64,000 nucleotides of DNA. Origin: Bog-793 sp963823945 (GTDB taxonomy: Bacteria; Actinomycetota; Acidimicrobiia; Acidimicrobiales; Bog-793). Where the stretch lies: the NCBI GenBank assembly GCA_963823945.1, contig CAWGNK010000003.1, forward strand, positions 434,001 through 498,000. Direction: 5' to 3'. A model generated the notes under the pieces. The model searched no databases and was not told where the DNA came from. It saw nothing but the letters and a program-made list of their open reading frames with translations. Positions 53,477 through 62,678 of this stretch are shown here, one piece after another (the stretch's first letter is position 1; every line of letters begins with the position of its first letter). A program made the translations under genes and the position numbers.

Positions 53477-54955
53477 ATGAAGACATTCGAGCATTACCTC
53501 GTTCGCGTGCTCATCGTCCTGGCGGCGATCGCGGTCATCGGCTTCGTCCTGCTGCCGTTCCGTGCGCACGTCGACCGCGAGACGATCGGCCTGATCCTCG
53601 TGATCCCGGTGTTCGTCGCCGTCGCGGCAGGCGGTTACGTGGCCGGCATCGTCGCGGTCATCGGCTCCTTCGTTCTCTACGACGTCCTTTTCATCCCGCC
53701 CTATGGGTCGTTGGCGGTCGGCCCGGGCCAGAACTTGGTCCCGCTCGGCGTCTACCTGGTCGTCATGCTTGCTGTCGCCCGCATCCTCGCCAGCCTGCGG
53801 CGAGCCCGGGCCGAAGCGAGGCGACGCGAGGCGGAGACGCGGCGGCTGTACGACCTTTCGGAGGCGCTGACCGCCGACCAGCCGCTTCCGGTCCTGCTGG
53901 CGGCGATCGTGACCTCGGTGCACGAGGCGTTCGGGCTGGCGAGCGTGTACCTGCTCCTGCCGGATGGCGACGACTTCAGTGTCGCGGCCCGAGCGGGCGA
54001 GCCGCTGCGCGACGAGGACCTGCGCGCCGTCTTCCCCGTCGCCGGCGAGCCCCGGAGCCTGGGGGGCGTGTCCACGGGGTCGGGGCGCCTTTTCGGCGTC
54101 CCGCTCGCCGCCGCCGGCCGGGCGATCGGCGTGCTCGTTCTCTCGGGGAGGCCGATCTCGTTCGGCGATCTCGGGTCGCTGCGCACCTTCGCCAATCAGG
54201 CGGCGCTCGCCGTCGAGCGGGCCCGCTTGCGCGAGCAGACGGTGCAGACGGAGCTCCTGCGGCAGGTCGACGGCTGGCGTTCGGCCCTGTTGGGGGCCGT
54301 CTCCCACGATCTGCGGACCCCGCTCGCCTCGGTCAAGGCCGCCGTTTCCGACCTGCGCCGCGACGACCTGCAACTGTCGAAGGAGGACGCCGACGAGCTG
54401 CTCGCTCTGATCGAGTCACAGTCCGACCGGCTGGCGCGGCTGGTGACCAACCTGCTCGACATGTCGCGCATCGAATTCGGCGAGCTGGAGCTGCGCCGCG
54501 AGCCGGCGACGCTTGCCAGCCTGCTCACCGACGCCCTGGCATCGTTCGGTGCCGAGCCGTGGACCGGGCGGGTCATCTCCTCGTTTGGGGCGGACTTCCC
54601 GGCCGTCGACGTCGACCGGCTCCTCGTCTGCCAGATCTTCGCCAACCTCCTGGAGAACGCGGCGCGGTACGCGCCCGACGGGACGCCCATCTTGGTGGGG
54701 GGCAGCGTGGTCGGCGACGTGGTGGAAGTCTCGGTCGAGGACCGAGGTCCGGGAGTTCCCGAGGCCGACCGGGACCGGATCTTCAAGATGTTCAACCGGG
54801 TCTCCGGCGGCGGGCGGGCGGGCATCGGCCTCGCCATCGTCCAGGCTTTCGTCGAGGCGCATGGGCAGACGGTCCGGGCCGAGAGCGCGCCGGGAGGCGG
54901 GGCGAGGTTCGTCTTCACTCTGCCGGTTGCCGAGACGACGGTCGGGGTCGCCTGA
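53477..54955 (+). CDS. kdpD: Short KdpD-type sensor histidine kinase
   Basis: A 492-residue kinase with four hydrophobic segments (about residues 7-105; the DUF4118 membrane domain of KdpD, with VLYDVLFIPPYGSLAV), a GAF-like domain (about 130-255), a HisKA domain with the phosphorylated His in AVSHDLRTPLASVKAAVSDL, and an HATPase domain (NLLENAARYAPDGTP, EDRGPGVP, GIGLAIV). The cytoplasmic KdpD/USP N-terminal half of classic KdpD (about 390 residues) is absent. It is followed immediately by kdpE and faces the kdpFABC operon, so its role in potassium control is well supported by context. Confidence 0.9.
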   Translation: MKTFEHYLVRVLIVLAAIAVIGFVLLPFRAHVDRETIGLILVIPVFVAVAAGGYVAGIVAVIGSFVLYDVLFIPPYGSLAVGPGQNLVPLGVYLVVMLAVARILASLRRARAEARRREAETRRLYDLSEALTADQPLPVLLAAIVTSVHEAFGLASVYLLLPDGDDFSVAARAGEPLRDEDLRAVFPVAGEPRSLGGVSTGSGRLFGVPLAAAGRAIGVLVLSGRPISFGDLGSLRTFANQAALAVERARLREQTVQTELLRQVDGWRSALLGAVSHDLRTPLASVKAAVSDLRRDDLQLSKEDADELLALIESQSDRLARLVTNLLDMSRIEFGELELRREPATLASLLTDALASFGAEPWTGRVISSFGADFPAVDVDRLLVCQIFANLLENAARYAPDGTPILVGGSVVGDVVEVSVEDRGPGVPEADRDRIFKMFNRVSGGGRAGIGLAIVQAFVEAHGQTVRAESAPGGGARFVFTLPVAETTVGVA

Positions 54956-55630
54956 GTGTCCCGCGTGCTCGTCGTCGACGATGACGCTTCGCTGCGCAAG
55001 GCGCTCCAGATAGGCCTCACGGCCCGTGGCTACGAGGTGCTGCTGGCGCGGACCGGGGAGGAGGGGATCGCCCAAGTGGCGCTCGGCGCGCCCGACCTCG
55101 TCGTGCTCGACCTCGGGCTCACCGACATGGACGGTCTCGACGTCTGCCGGCGGGTCCGTTCCTGGTCGAGCGTTCCGATCGTCGTGCTGAGTGCCGCGGG
55201 GTCCGAGTCGCGCAAGGTCGCCGCGCTCGACGAGGGGGCCGACGACTACGTCACGAAGCCCTTCTCGATGGCGGAGCTCGAGGCGCGCCTGCGCACCGCA
55301 CTGCGCCACGCCGGTTCGCCCTCGGCCGAGCCGGCCGAGGTGGACGTCGGCCGGATCTCGCTCGATCTCGTCCACCTGACCGCCAGGCTCGACGGGCGGC
55401 CGCTGGAGCTCACCCCGCACGAGTTCTCCTTCCTCGGCTTCCTCGCCCGCCATGCCGGGAAGGTCTGCACGCACCAGATGATCCTGCTGGCCGTCTGGGG
55501 ACCCGGCTACGGCGAGGAGACGAGGTATGTCCGCGTCTACGCCCACCGGCTGCGGCGCAAGCTCGGCGACACCGACGGACGGATGCTGCGCAACCATCCC
55601 GGCATCGGCTATGAGCTCGTCGCGGAGTGA
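54956..55630 (+). CDS. kdpE: KdpE response regulator
   Basis: A 224-residue OmpR/PhoB-type regulator. The receiver has VVDDDAS, the phosphorylated Asp in VVLDLGLTDMDG, and Lys in YVTKPFS. The winged-helix output domain includes LELTPHEFSFLGFLARHAGK and VRVYAHRLRRKLGD. GTG start directly after the kdpD stop. Expected to activate kdpFABC at low potassium. Its 3' end faces the 3' end of kdpC. Confidence 0.94.
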   Translation: MSRVLVVDDDASLRKALQIGLTARGYEVLLARTGEEGIAQVALGAPDLVVLDLGLTDMDGLDVCRRVRSWSSVPIVVLSAAGSESRKVAALDEGADDYVTKPFSMAELEARLRTALRHAGSPSAEPAEVDVGRISLDLVHLTARLDGRPLELTPHEFSFLGFLARHAGKVCTHQMILLAVWGPGYGEETRYVRVYAHRLRRKLGDTDGRMLRNHPGIGYELVAE

Positions 55631-55657
55631 GAGGCCGCTCGGATCTTCTCCCGTGCG

Positions 55658-56188
55658 TCAGTGCAGGTGGGCGAGCGCCTCGTTGAGCTGCAGCACGTTG
55701 ACGTAGGAATTGCCGAGGAAGCCGAACTGCGGGCCGACGACCTGTGACGCGATGAGGCGCCGGACCACGCCGAGGCTCAAGTCGTTCGCCTTGGCGACGG
55801 CTGCCGCCTGGGCGTAGGCGTCGGCGGGGCTGATGTCAGGGTCGACGCCGCTTCCGGAACCGGTGACGAGGTCGGCGGTCGGCGTGACGCCCTCGCTGCG
55901 CAGCAGGTGGATGCGCGCCTCGAGGAGCTTGACGAAGGCCTCCGAACGCGGACCCCAGTTCGCGGAGCCCGTCGCGGCGGGATTGTCGGGATCGTCCCGG
56001 CCCTGGAAGAACTTCGGACCCGTCCACTGCTGGCCGACGAGGGTCGAGCCGTTCGCCGTCAGCGAACCCCCCGCCTGGTGACTGAAAAAGACGTTGCCGA
56101 CGAGGGTCTCGACGGCGGGGTAGGCGAGCCCGAGCAGCACGAAGAAGATGACCGAGACGACGACGGCACGGCGGATCTGCACGAGCAT
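55658..56188 (-). CDS. kdpC: Potassium-transporting ATPase KdpC subunit
   Basis: A 176-residue KdpC with one N-terminal membrane helix (VVVSVIFFVLLGLAYPAVETL) and the conserved GQQWTGPKFFQGR, VTGSGSGVDPDISPADAYAQ and VNVLQLNEAL segments. Stabilises the ATP-bound KdpB complex. ATG overlaps the kdpB stop by one base (TGATG). Confidence 0.95.
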   Translation of the reverse strand: MLVQIRRAVVVSVIFFVLLGLAYPAVETLVGNVFFSHQAGGSLTANGSTLVGQQWTGPKFFQGRDDPDNPAATGSANWGPRSEAFVKLLEARIHLLRSEGVTPTADLVTGSGSGVDPDISPADAYAQAAAVAKANDLSLGVVRRLIASQVVGPQFGFLGNSYVNVLQLNEALAHLH

Positions 56189-58248
56189 CAGTAGGCTCCC
56201 GTCGCCGTGAGGATGAGGTCGATGAGCTTGATCCCGAGGAAAGGCAGGATCACACCCCCGACCCCGAAGATCCAGACGTTGCGCCGCAGGATCGCCGACG
56301 CGCTCATCGGGCGGAACCGCACGCCGCGCAGCGCGAGCGGGATGAGGGCGACGATGATGAGCGCGTTGAAGATCACGGCCGAGAGCACGGCGCTCGACGG
56401 GTTGTGGAGATGCATGATGTTCAGCCGGTTCAGGACGCTGTAGGTGCCGGCGAACAGCACGGGAATGATCGCGAAGTACTTGGCGACGTCGTTGGCGATC
56501 GAGAACGTCGTGAGCGCCCCTCGCGTGATGAGGAGCTGCTTGCCGATCTCGACGATGTCGATGAGCTTCGTCGGGTTGGAGTCGAGGTCGACCATGTTCC
56601 CGGCCTCCTTGGCGGCCGAGGTCCCGGTGTTCATCGCCACGCCGACATCGGCCTGCGCGAGGGCGGGCGCGTCGTTCGTCCCGTCGCCGGTCATCGCGAC
56701 GAGCTTGCCGTCCTCCTGCTCGGAGCGGATGAGGGCCATCTTGCGCTCCGGGGTCGCCTCGGAGAGGTAGTCGTCGACGCCCGCCTCGGCGGCGATCGCG
56801 GCCGCGGTGAGAGGGTTGTCGCCGGTGATCATGACGGTCCGGATCCCCATCGCCCGCATCGCCGCGAACCTCTCCTGGATGCCTTCCTTGACGATGTCCT
56901 TCAGCTCGATGACACCGACGATGGCCGGACCGTCGGCGACGACGAGCGGCGTCGAACCGGCGCGGGCCACCCGTTCGACGATGCCGTCGAGCTCCGGCGG
57001 AATGCTCCCGCCCTGGCCGGTGACCCACTGCCGGACCGAGTCGGCGGCACCCTTGCGGATCTGGCGGCCCCCGACATTCAGCCCGGACATGCGGGTGAGG
57101 GCGGAGAAGGGGACGAACTCGTGGCTGCCGAGGGCCTGGCCGCGGATGTTGAAGCGGTCCTTGGCGAGCACGACGATCGAGCGGCCTTCCGGCGTCTCGT
57201 CGGCGAGCGAGGCGAGTTGTGCCGCCTCGGCGACCTCGCGCTCGTCATGCCCCCCGACCGGCGTGAACGAGGAGGCCATCCGGTTGCCGAGTGTGATGGT
57301 GCCGGTCTTGTCCAGCAGCAGCGTCTGGACGTCGCCGGCGGCTTCGACCGCCCGCCCGCTCATCGCGAGGACGTTGCGTTGCACGAGCCGGTCCATGCCC
57401 GCGATACCGATGGCGGACAGCAGCGCGCCGATCGTCGTCGGGATGAGACAGACGAGCAGCGCGACGAGGACGACCACCTGGACGGAGTTGCCCGAGTAGT
57501 GCGCGAAGGGCTGGAGGACGACGACGACGGGCAGGAAGATGATCGTCAGGGCGGCGAGCAGGATCGTGAGTGCGACCTCGTTCGGCGTCTTCTGGCGACT
57601 CGCACCCTCGACGAGGCTGATCATGCGGTCGAGGAACGTGTGCCCGCGCTCGGCCGTGATCCGGACGAGGATGCGATCGGAGAGCACCTTGGTCCCACCG
57701 GTGACAGCCGAGCGGTCGCCGCCCGACTCGCGGATCACCGGGGCCGATTCGCCGGTGATCGCCGACTCGTCGACCGAGGCGACCCCTTCGATGATCTCGC
57801 CGTCAGAAGGGATGATGTCTCCGGCCTCGCAGACGACGACGTCGCCCCTGGCGAGGTCGCCCGCCGCGACCCGGGTCTCCTCGCCGTCGGCGTTGAGCAG
57901 CCTTGCCTCGGTGTCGGCGCGCATCTTGCGCAGCGTGTCCGCCTGTGCCTTGCCGCGGCCCTCGGCGACGGCCTCGGCGAAGTTGGCGAACAGGACCGTC
58001 AGGAACAGCCAGATCGTCACCGACCACGTGAAGATCCCGGGGTGGGCGATCGACTCGATGAGCGTGACGATCGCCCCGATGAGGACGACGAACATGACGG
58101 GATTGCGGATCTCCACCCGCGGGTCGAGTTTCCGAACGGCGTCGATCGACGCCCGGCCGAGGATCTCGCGGTCGAAAAGCCCGCGTCGCTCGGCGATGCC
58201 GTGCGCGGTCGGCTGGGCGGTTGGGACGGTGGTCGTGCCGGGGATCAT
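56188..58248 (-). CDS. kdpB: Potassium-transporting ATPase KdpB subunit
   Basis: A 686-residue P-type ATPase. Phosphorylation site LLLDKTGTITLGN, TGES actuator loop (SAITGESAPV), KGAADSVR nucleotide site and MTGDGTNDAPALAQADVG hinge. Energises potassium uptake through KdpA. Overlaps kdpA by one base upstream and kdpC by one base downstream. Confidence 0.97.
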   Translation of the reverse strand: MIPGTTTVPTAQPTAHGIAERRGLFDREILGRASIDAVRKLDPRVEIRNPVMFVVLIGAIVTLIESIAHPGIFTWSVTIWLFLTVLFANFAEAVAEGRGKAQADTLRKMRADTEARLLNADGEETRVAAGDLARGDVVVCEAGDIIPSDGEIIEGVASVDESAITGESAPVIRESGGDRSAVTGGTKVLSDRILVRITAERGHTFLDRMISLVEGASRQKTPNEVALTILLAALTIIFLPVVVVLQPFAHYSGNSVQVVVLVALLVCLIPTTIGALLSAIGIAGMDRLVQRNVLAMSGRAVEAAGDVQTLLLDKTGTITLGNRMASSFTPVGGHDEREVAEAAQLASLADETPEGRSIVVLAKDRFNIRGQALGSHEFVPFSALTRMSGLNVGGRQIRKGAADSVRQWVTGQGGSIPPELDGIVERVARAGSTPLVVADGPAIVGVIELKDIVKEGIQERFAAMRAMGIRTVMITGDNPLTAAAIAAEAGVDDYLSEATPERKMALIRSEQEDGKLVAMTGDGTNDAPALAQADVGVAMNTGTSAAKEAGNMVDLDSNPTKLIDIVEIGKQLLITRGALTTFSIANDVAKYFAIIPVLFAGTYSVLNRLNIMHLHNPSSAVLSAVIFNALIIVALIPLALRGVRFRPMSASAILRRNVWIFGVGGVILPFLGIKLIDLILTATGAY

Positions 58249-59939
58249 CAGAAGAACTTCCTACTGAGGAGCTGCTCGACGATTGGTCCGAGCGAGACGG
58301 CCGGGAAGAAGGTGAGCGCGCCGACGATGAGGATCACGCCGAGAAGCAAGCCCGTGAACATCGGCGTGTCGGTCTTGAAGGTCCCCACCGAGGCGGGGAC
58401 GACCTGCTTGGCGGCGAGCACGCCCGCCAGGGCGAGGCACGGGATCATGATCGCGAACCGGCCGAGCAGCATCGCGACGCCGCCGGCCACGTTGTAAAAG
58501 GCCGTGTTTCCGGTCAGGCCCGCGAACGCCGAGCCGTTGTTGTTCGTCATCGAGGTGAAGGCGTAGAGGATCTCCGAGAAGCCGTGTGGGCCGTGGTTGA
58601 GCGGCCCGACGCGGCCGGCGTGGATCGACACCGCGATGCCCGTCAGTACGAGCACGACGATCGGCATGACGAGCACGCCGAGCGCGGCGAGCTTCACCTC
58701 CTTGGACTGGATCTTCTTGCCGAGGAACTCGGGAGTCCGGCCGACCATGAGTCCGCCGATGAAGACGGTGATGATGGCGAAGAGCAGGATCGTATAGAGC
58801 CCGCTCCCGGTGCCACCGGGGCTGATCTCGCCGAGCATCATGCCGGTGAGCACCGTGAAGCCCCCCATCGGCGTGAGCGAATCGTTCGCCGCGTCGACGG
58901 AGCCGGTCGAGGTCTGCGTCGAGGCGACGTTGTAGAAGATCGAGTCGGAGACGCCGAACCGGACCTCCTTACCCTCGACGTTCCCACCTGGTTGATAGGT
59001 GAGGCCGGCCTGCGCGATCGCCGGGTTCGTCCCGTGCTCGGCGATCTCGCCCATCGCCACCCAAGCGCCGAACAGGATGATCATCGCGGCGACCACGGCG
59101 ACTCCCTGGCGGAAGCTGCCGACCATCTTGCCGAAGGTGTAGGTGAGGGCGAAGGGGATCGCGAGCAGCAGCACGATCGAGAGGAAGTTCGTGAACGCCG
59201 TCGGGTTCTCGAAGGGGATCGCGCCGTTGGCGTTGTAGGTTCCCCCGCCGTTCGTCCCGAGTTCCTTGATGGCCTCCTGTGAGCCGAACGGCCCACGTGG
59301 GATGACCTGGGTGACGTGGTTCAGGACGTCGTGGATCGTCACCGGCCCGGCGAAGGTCTGGATGGCCCCCTGGCCGATGAAGATGACGGCCGCGACGAGC
59401 GAGATCGGCAGGAGCACGTAGAGGACGCCGCGCACTAGGTCGACCCAGAAGTTGCCGATCGTCGGCGAGCCGCGGCGGGCGAAGCCGCGGACGAGCGCGA
59501 TGGCGACGGCGATGCCCACCGACGCCGAGGCGAAGTTCTGGACGGCGAGGGCGCCCATCTGGGACAGGTACGACATCGTCGACTCGCCGGAGTAGTTCTG
59601 CCAGTTCGTGTTGGTGAGGAACGAGACCGCCGTGTTCCACGAAAGCGCCGGCCCGACCGCGCCGAGGTGCTGTGGGTTGAGCGGCAGCGATCCCTGCAGG
59701 CGGAGCATCCCGTAGACGACGAGGACCGCGACGGCGGAGTAGGCGATGAGCGACCCGGCGTAGCGCTGCCAGCTCTGTTCGACCTCGGGGTCGACGCCGA
59801 CGAGCCGGTAGATCGGTGCCTCGAGGAAGCGCAGATACCTGACGCGCCCCTCGTAGACCGCGGCGAGGTACGAGCCGAGGAACCGCCAGATCAGGATCAT
59901 GACGACGGCGAAGACGACGAGCGTCCATGTCAGGTTCAC
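58248..59939 (-). CDS. kdpA: Potassium-transporting ATPase KdpA subunit
   Basis: A 563-residue channel-like subunit of the Trk/HKT superfamily with about ten membrane helices. Filter-type loops are seen, e.g. TNTNWQNYSGE, LGTNGGGTYNANGAIPFENP and TSMTNNNGSAFAGL. GTG start shares its first G with the kdpF stop. Confidence 0.96.
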   Translation of the reverse strand: MNLTWTLVVFAVVMILIWRFLGSYLAAVYEGRVRYLRFLEAPIYRLVGVDPEVEQSWQRYAGSLIAYSAVAVLVVYGMLRLQGSLPLNPQHLGAVGPALSWNTAVSFLTNTNWQNYSGESTMSYLSQMGALAVQNFASASVGIAVAIALVRGFARRGSPTIGNFWVDLVRGVLYVLLPISLVAAVIFIGQGAIQTFAGPVTIHDVLNHVTQVIPRGPFGSQEAIKELGTNGGGTYNANGAIPFENPTAFTNFLSIVLLLAIPFALTYTFGKMVGSFRQGVAVVAAMIILFGAWVAMGEIAEHGTNPAIAQAGLTYQPGGNVEGKEVRFGVSDSIFYNVASTQTSTGSVDAANDSLTPMGGFTVLTGMMLGEISPGGTGSGLYTILLFAIITVFIGGLMVGRTPEFLGKKIQSKEVKLAALGVLVMPIVVLVLTGIAVSIHAGRVGPLNHGPHGFSEILYAFTSMTNNNGSAFAGLTGNTAFYNVAGGVAMLLGRFAIMIPCLALAGVLAAKQVVPASVGTFKTDTPMFTGLLLGVILIVGALTFFPAVSLGPIVEQLLSRKFF

Positions 59940-60028
59940 TAGAAGCGCTCCGCCCGGAACATCGCGAATCCGAGGTAGATGAAGACGGCGATCGAGATCG
60001 CGAGCAGGACGCCTTGGACAGCGGTCAT
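59939..60028 (-). CDS. kdpF: KdpF small subunit
   Basis: A 29-residue single-helix protein (VLLAISIAVFIYLGFAMFRAERF core), typical of KdpF, which stabilises the KdpFABC complex in the membrane. The ATG overlaps the stop of another tiny membrane ORF upstream, and its stop abuts kdpA. Confidence 0.9.
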   Translation of the reverse strand: MTAVQGVLLAISIAVFIYLGFAMFRAERF

Positions 60029-60108
60029 ACGCGTTCTAGTGCCCAGACCAGCCCGAGCATGACGGCCGCGAAGATGAGCACGCTCACGATGGCGAGAAAA
60101 TCTCCCAC
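60025..60108 (-). CDS. 27-residue membrane ORF upstream of kdpF
   Basis: GTG 60108 opens a 27-codon frame, V-GDFLAIVSVLIFAAVMLGLVWALERV: one hydrophobic helix with a charged end, much like KdpF in size and shape. Its TGA overlaps the kdpF ATG (ATGA), the coupling style used throughout this operon. A GGAG lies close upstream. Two TTGACA hexamers (complement at 60142-60147 and 60174-60179) lie farther upstream without clear -10 partners. It may be a second small subunit or a leader peptide. Confidence 0.5.
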   Translation of the reverse strand: MGDFLAIVSVLIFAAVMLGLVWALERV

Positions 60109-60268
60109 GGCTCCACTCTGCAGGGGACCGCGTCAAGACGGTGTCAATTCCTGGCGCGGGAGCATCAATAACTTGTCAACGTGGTCCGGGCCCCGGGCGT
60201 GTCGGCGACGCGGGCCGTCGTTGCCGGCCCCGGCGTTCGGTGCCGAGGCCGTTTCGTATGCTGGGGCG

Positions 60269-60874
60269 ATGCCGAGGCGAGTCACCCCTGGGAGATCCCC
60301 CGCCGCCGGGTCGCGCGCCTCGTCGCCGCGGGGACGGCACTGGCGCTCGCCGTGGCTGCCGGCGGCTCTCGTTGCCGGCTTCGGGCTGGCGGTGACCGCC
60401 TGCGGTCGCCCGGTCGGGAGCGCAGGTTACGGCCCGTACCCGGTGTCACTCCCGGGCGCCTCGGGCCTGTGCCCGACGCTCGCGGAGGTGGACTACTACG
60501 TTCCGGTCCCCGCGTCCGCCGCCGCGGGGATCGTGGAGCGGTCGACGACCGTCGGCGTCCGGTCCACGGTCCGCTGCGTGTACGGGAATCCGGGCCGCAA
60601 GCCGCGGCACGCGGCGTCGATCGAGATCGTGCTGCGTCCGAGCGCGAACCAGACCCGGCCCCGTGGCGTCGTGCTGTCGAGGATCAGGGACCTCGGCGTC
60701 TGGATGGTCAGCTACCACCGCGGGGATCTCAACTCGGTGGTCGTCCACCAGGGGGGCGTCGACGTGATCGTGACCTCGGCAGTACCGGTATCCGAGCTCG
60801 TCGGGTTCGCCGAGGAGGAGCTGGCGAGAGTCCCCGAGCCGGACCGGGTGACGTGGAACCGGAGCGTCGCATGA
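60269..60874 (+). CDS. Putative lipoprotein
   Basis: A 201-residue protein with a basic N-terminus, a hydrophobic stretch (PWLPAALVAGFGLAVTAC) and a lipobox-like VTAC before Gly, so probably lipid-anchored. The mature part has Cys in SGLCPTLAEV and VRCVYGNPG and a mixed alpha/beta pattern without a family I recognise. Upstream in-frame starts are possible because the basic leader is long. Transcribed divergently from the kdp operon; tRNA-Arg follows on the other strand. Confidence 0.65.
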   Translation: MPRRVTPGRSPAAGSRASSPRGRHWRSPWLPAALVAGFGLAVTACGRPVGSAGYGPYPVSLPGASGLCPTLAEVDYYVPVPASAAAGIVERSTTVGVRSTVRCVYGNPGRKPRHAASIEIVLRPSANQTRPRGVVLSRIRDLGVWMVSYHRGDLNSVVVHQGGVDVIVTSAVPVSELVGFAEEELARVPEPDRVTWNRSVA

Positions 60875-60889
60875 CGACGGCCGCCCAAC

Positions 60890-60964
60890 TGGTGCCCTCG
60901 GCGGGATTCGAACCCACGCGCCCGGCTCCGGAGGCCGGTGCTCTATCCCCTGAGCTACGAGGGC
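60890..60964 (-). tRNA. tRNA-Arg (anticodon CCG)
   Basis: On the minus strand: acceptor GCCCTCG/CGAGGGC, anticodon loop CTCCGGA (CCG, reads CGG), T-arm GTGGGTTCGAATCCCGC, discriminator A, and an encoded CCA (60892-60890). It lies about 100 bp from argS, which is on the other strand. Confidence 0.95.
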
Positions 60965-61067
60965 TTGGAACGTGCCGACCGTCCCTCGTGGCATCTTGCC
61001 CGAGCCTGGCGCCTGGCACGGCTTTTCGGTTGCATGGTAGTCGCGTGCCCGCCGGCGGCTTCCCGCG

Positions 61068-62678
61068 ATGACGAACGCCGAGTTGATCGTCGACGGGGTC
61101 GTGCGTGCCCTGCGCGACGCGGGGATCGAGGTCGAACCGGGCGAGGTGGTGCTCGAGCGCCCACAGCGACCGGAGCACGGCGATCTGTCTTCCAACGTCG
61201 CGCTCGTCGTCGCGGCGCGTTCGGGTCGCGCCGCCCGCGCGATCGCCGAGGACCTCGCGGGTCGGCTCACCGCTCTCGACCTGCCCCACGTCGAAGCGGT
61301 GGAGGTGGCGGGGCCGGGATTCGTCAACCTGCGCGTCGGTCCCTCGTACTTTCACGAGGCGCTCGCCGCTGTGCTGGAGGCGGGGCCCGACCGCTACGCG
61401 CGCCCCGATGTCGGCAGAGGCGAACGGGTGCAGGTCGAGTTCGTCTCCGCCAACCCGACTGGGCCGCTCCACGTCGGCAACGGCTGGTTCGCCTCGTTCG
61501 GTGACGCGCTCGCGCGTCTGTTACAGCGTTGCGGCTACGTCGTCGAGCGCGAGTACTACCTGAACGACACCGGGAACCAGATCCGCCTCCTCGGCGAGAG
61601 CCTGCTCGCCCGCCGGGCGGGGGTCGCGCCGCCCGAGGAGGGCTACCAGGGCGCCTACCTCGTCGAGCTCGCGGCCCAATACGACGGCCCCGAGGACGCG
61701 GCCGCGGCGGGCCGGTTCGCCTCCGACGCCGTCGTCGAGAACATCCGCTCGACCCTCGCGCGCCTCGGAATCGTCTACGACCAGTGGTACAGCCAGGCCT
61801 CCATCGAGGAGAGCGGCCAGGTCGAGGAGACGATCGCCATCCTGCGCGCCAAGGGCCTCGTCTACGACAAAGACGGGGCGACCTGGTTCGCCTCGAGCGA
61901 GCACGGCGACAACCGCGACCGTGTCCTTGTCACCTCGGCCGGAGACCGGACCTACTTCGCCGGGGACATCGCCTATCACCGGGACAAGTTCCTCACCCGG
62001 GGGTTCGATCGCGTGATCGACGTCTTCGGCGCCGACCACCACGGCCAGGTGCCGAGTCTGCGGGCCGGCGTCGCCGCGCTCGGCATCGACCCGAGCCGGT
62101 TGGAGGTCGAACTCGGCCAGCTCGTCTCGCTCGTCAGCGGTCGGATGTCGAAACGGTCGGGCCAGTACGTGCCGCTCGACGAGCTGATCGACACCGTCGG
62201 GCCCGACGCGACGCGCCTGCTCGCGCTGATGGGCTCGATCAACCAGGCGACGACCATCGACCTCGACGCCGTGCGCCGGCAGTCGATGGAGAACCCCGTC
62301 TACTACGTGCAGTACGCGCACGCCCGGATCGCGTCGATCGAGCGCGTCGCCGCCGACCGGGGGGTCGAGCGTCCCGCGCTCGGCGAGGTCGATCTCTCGT
62401 TGCTCGTCGAGCCCAGCGAGCTCGAGCTCGTCCGGCGCCTCATCGACCTGCCCGTGGTGCTCGCCGACGCCGCGGGGGCACGCGCCCCGTACAAGGTGAC
62501 GAACTGGGTGCGCCAGCTCGCCGCCGATTTCCACGGCTTCTACCACGAGTGCCGGGTCCTCGGTGACGACGTGGCGCTGCCGCTTTCTGGCGCGCGCCTC
62601 GCCCTCGTCGAAGCGGTGCGCATCGGTCTGGCGATCGGGCTCGGCGTGCTCGGCGTTTCCGCCCCCGAGTCGATGTGA
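61068..62678 (+). CDS. argS: Arginyl-tRNA synthetase
   Basis: A 536-residue class Ia synthetase. The signature HIGH is present as GPLHVGNG after EFVSANPT, and KMSKS as GRMSKRSGQ. The N-terminal Add1 domain and the C-terminal helical anticodon domain (YVQYAHARI onward) are complete. ATG start. Its stop shares a base with the lysA start (TGATG), a common actinobacterial pairing. Confidence 0.96.
   Translation: MTNAELIVDGVVRALRDAGIEVEPGEVVLERPQRPEHGDLSSNVALVVAARSGRAARAIAEDLAGRLTALDLPHVEAVEVAGPGFVNLRVGPSYFHEALAAVLEAGPDRYARPDVGRGERVQVEFVSANPTGPLHVGNGWFASFGDALARLLQRCGYVVEREYYLNDTGNQIRLLGESLLARRAGVAPPEEGYQGAYLVELAAQYDGPEDAAAAGRFASDAVVENIRSTLARLGIVYDQWYSQASIEESGQVEETIAILRAKGLVYDKDGATWFASSEHGDNRDRVLVTSAGDRTYFAGDIAYHRDKFLTRGFDRVIDVFGADHHGQVPSLRAGVAALGIDPSRLEVELGQLVSLVSGRMSKRSGQYVPLDELIDTVGPDATRLLALMGSINQATTIDLDAVRRQSMENPVYYVQYAHARIASIERVAADRGVERPALGEVDLSLLVEPSELELVRRLIDLPVVLADAAGARAPYKVTNWVRQLAADFHGFYHECRVLGDDVALPLSGARLALVEAVRIGLAIGLGVLGVSAPESM

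Noticed and set aside
56404..58497. Long plus-strand frame opposite kdpB
   Set aside because: Antisense shadow; kdpB has intact P-type ATPase motifs.
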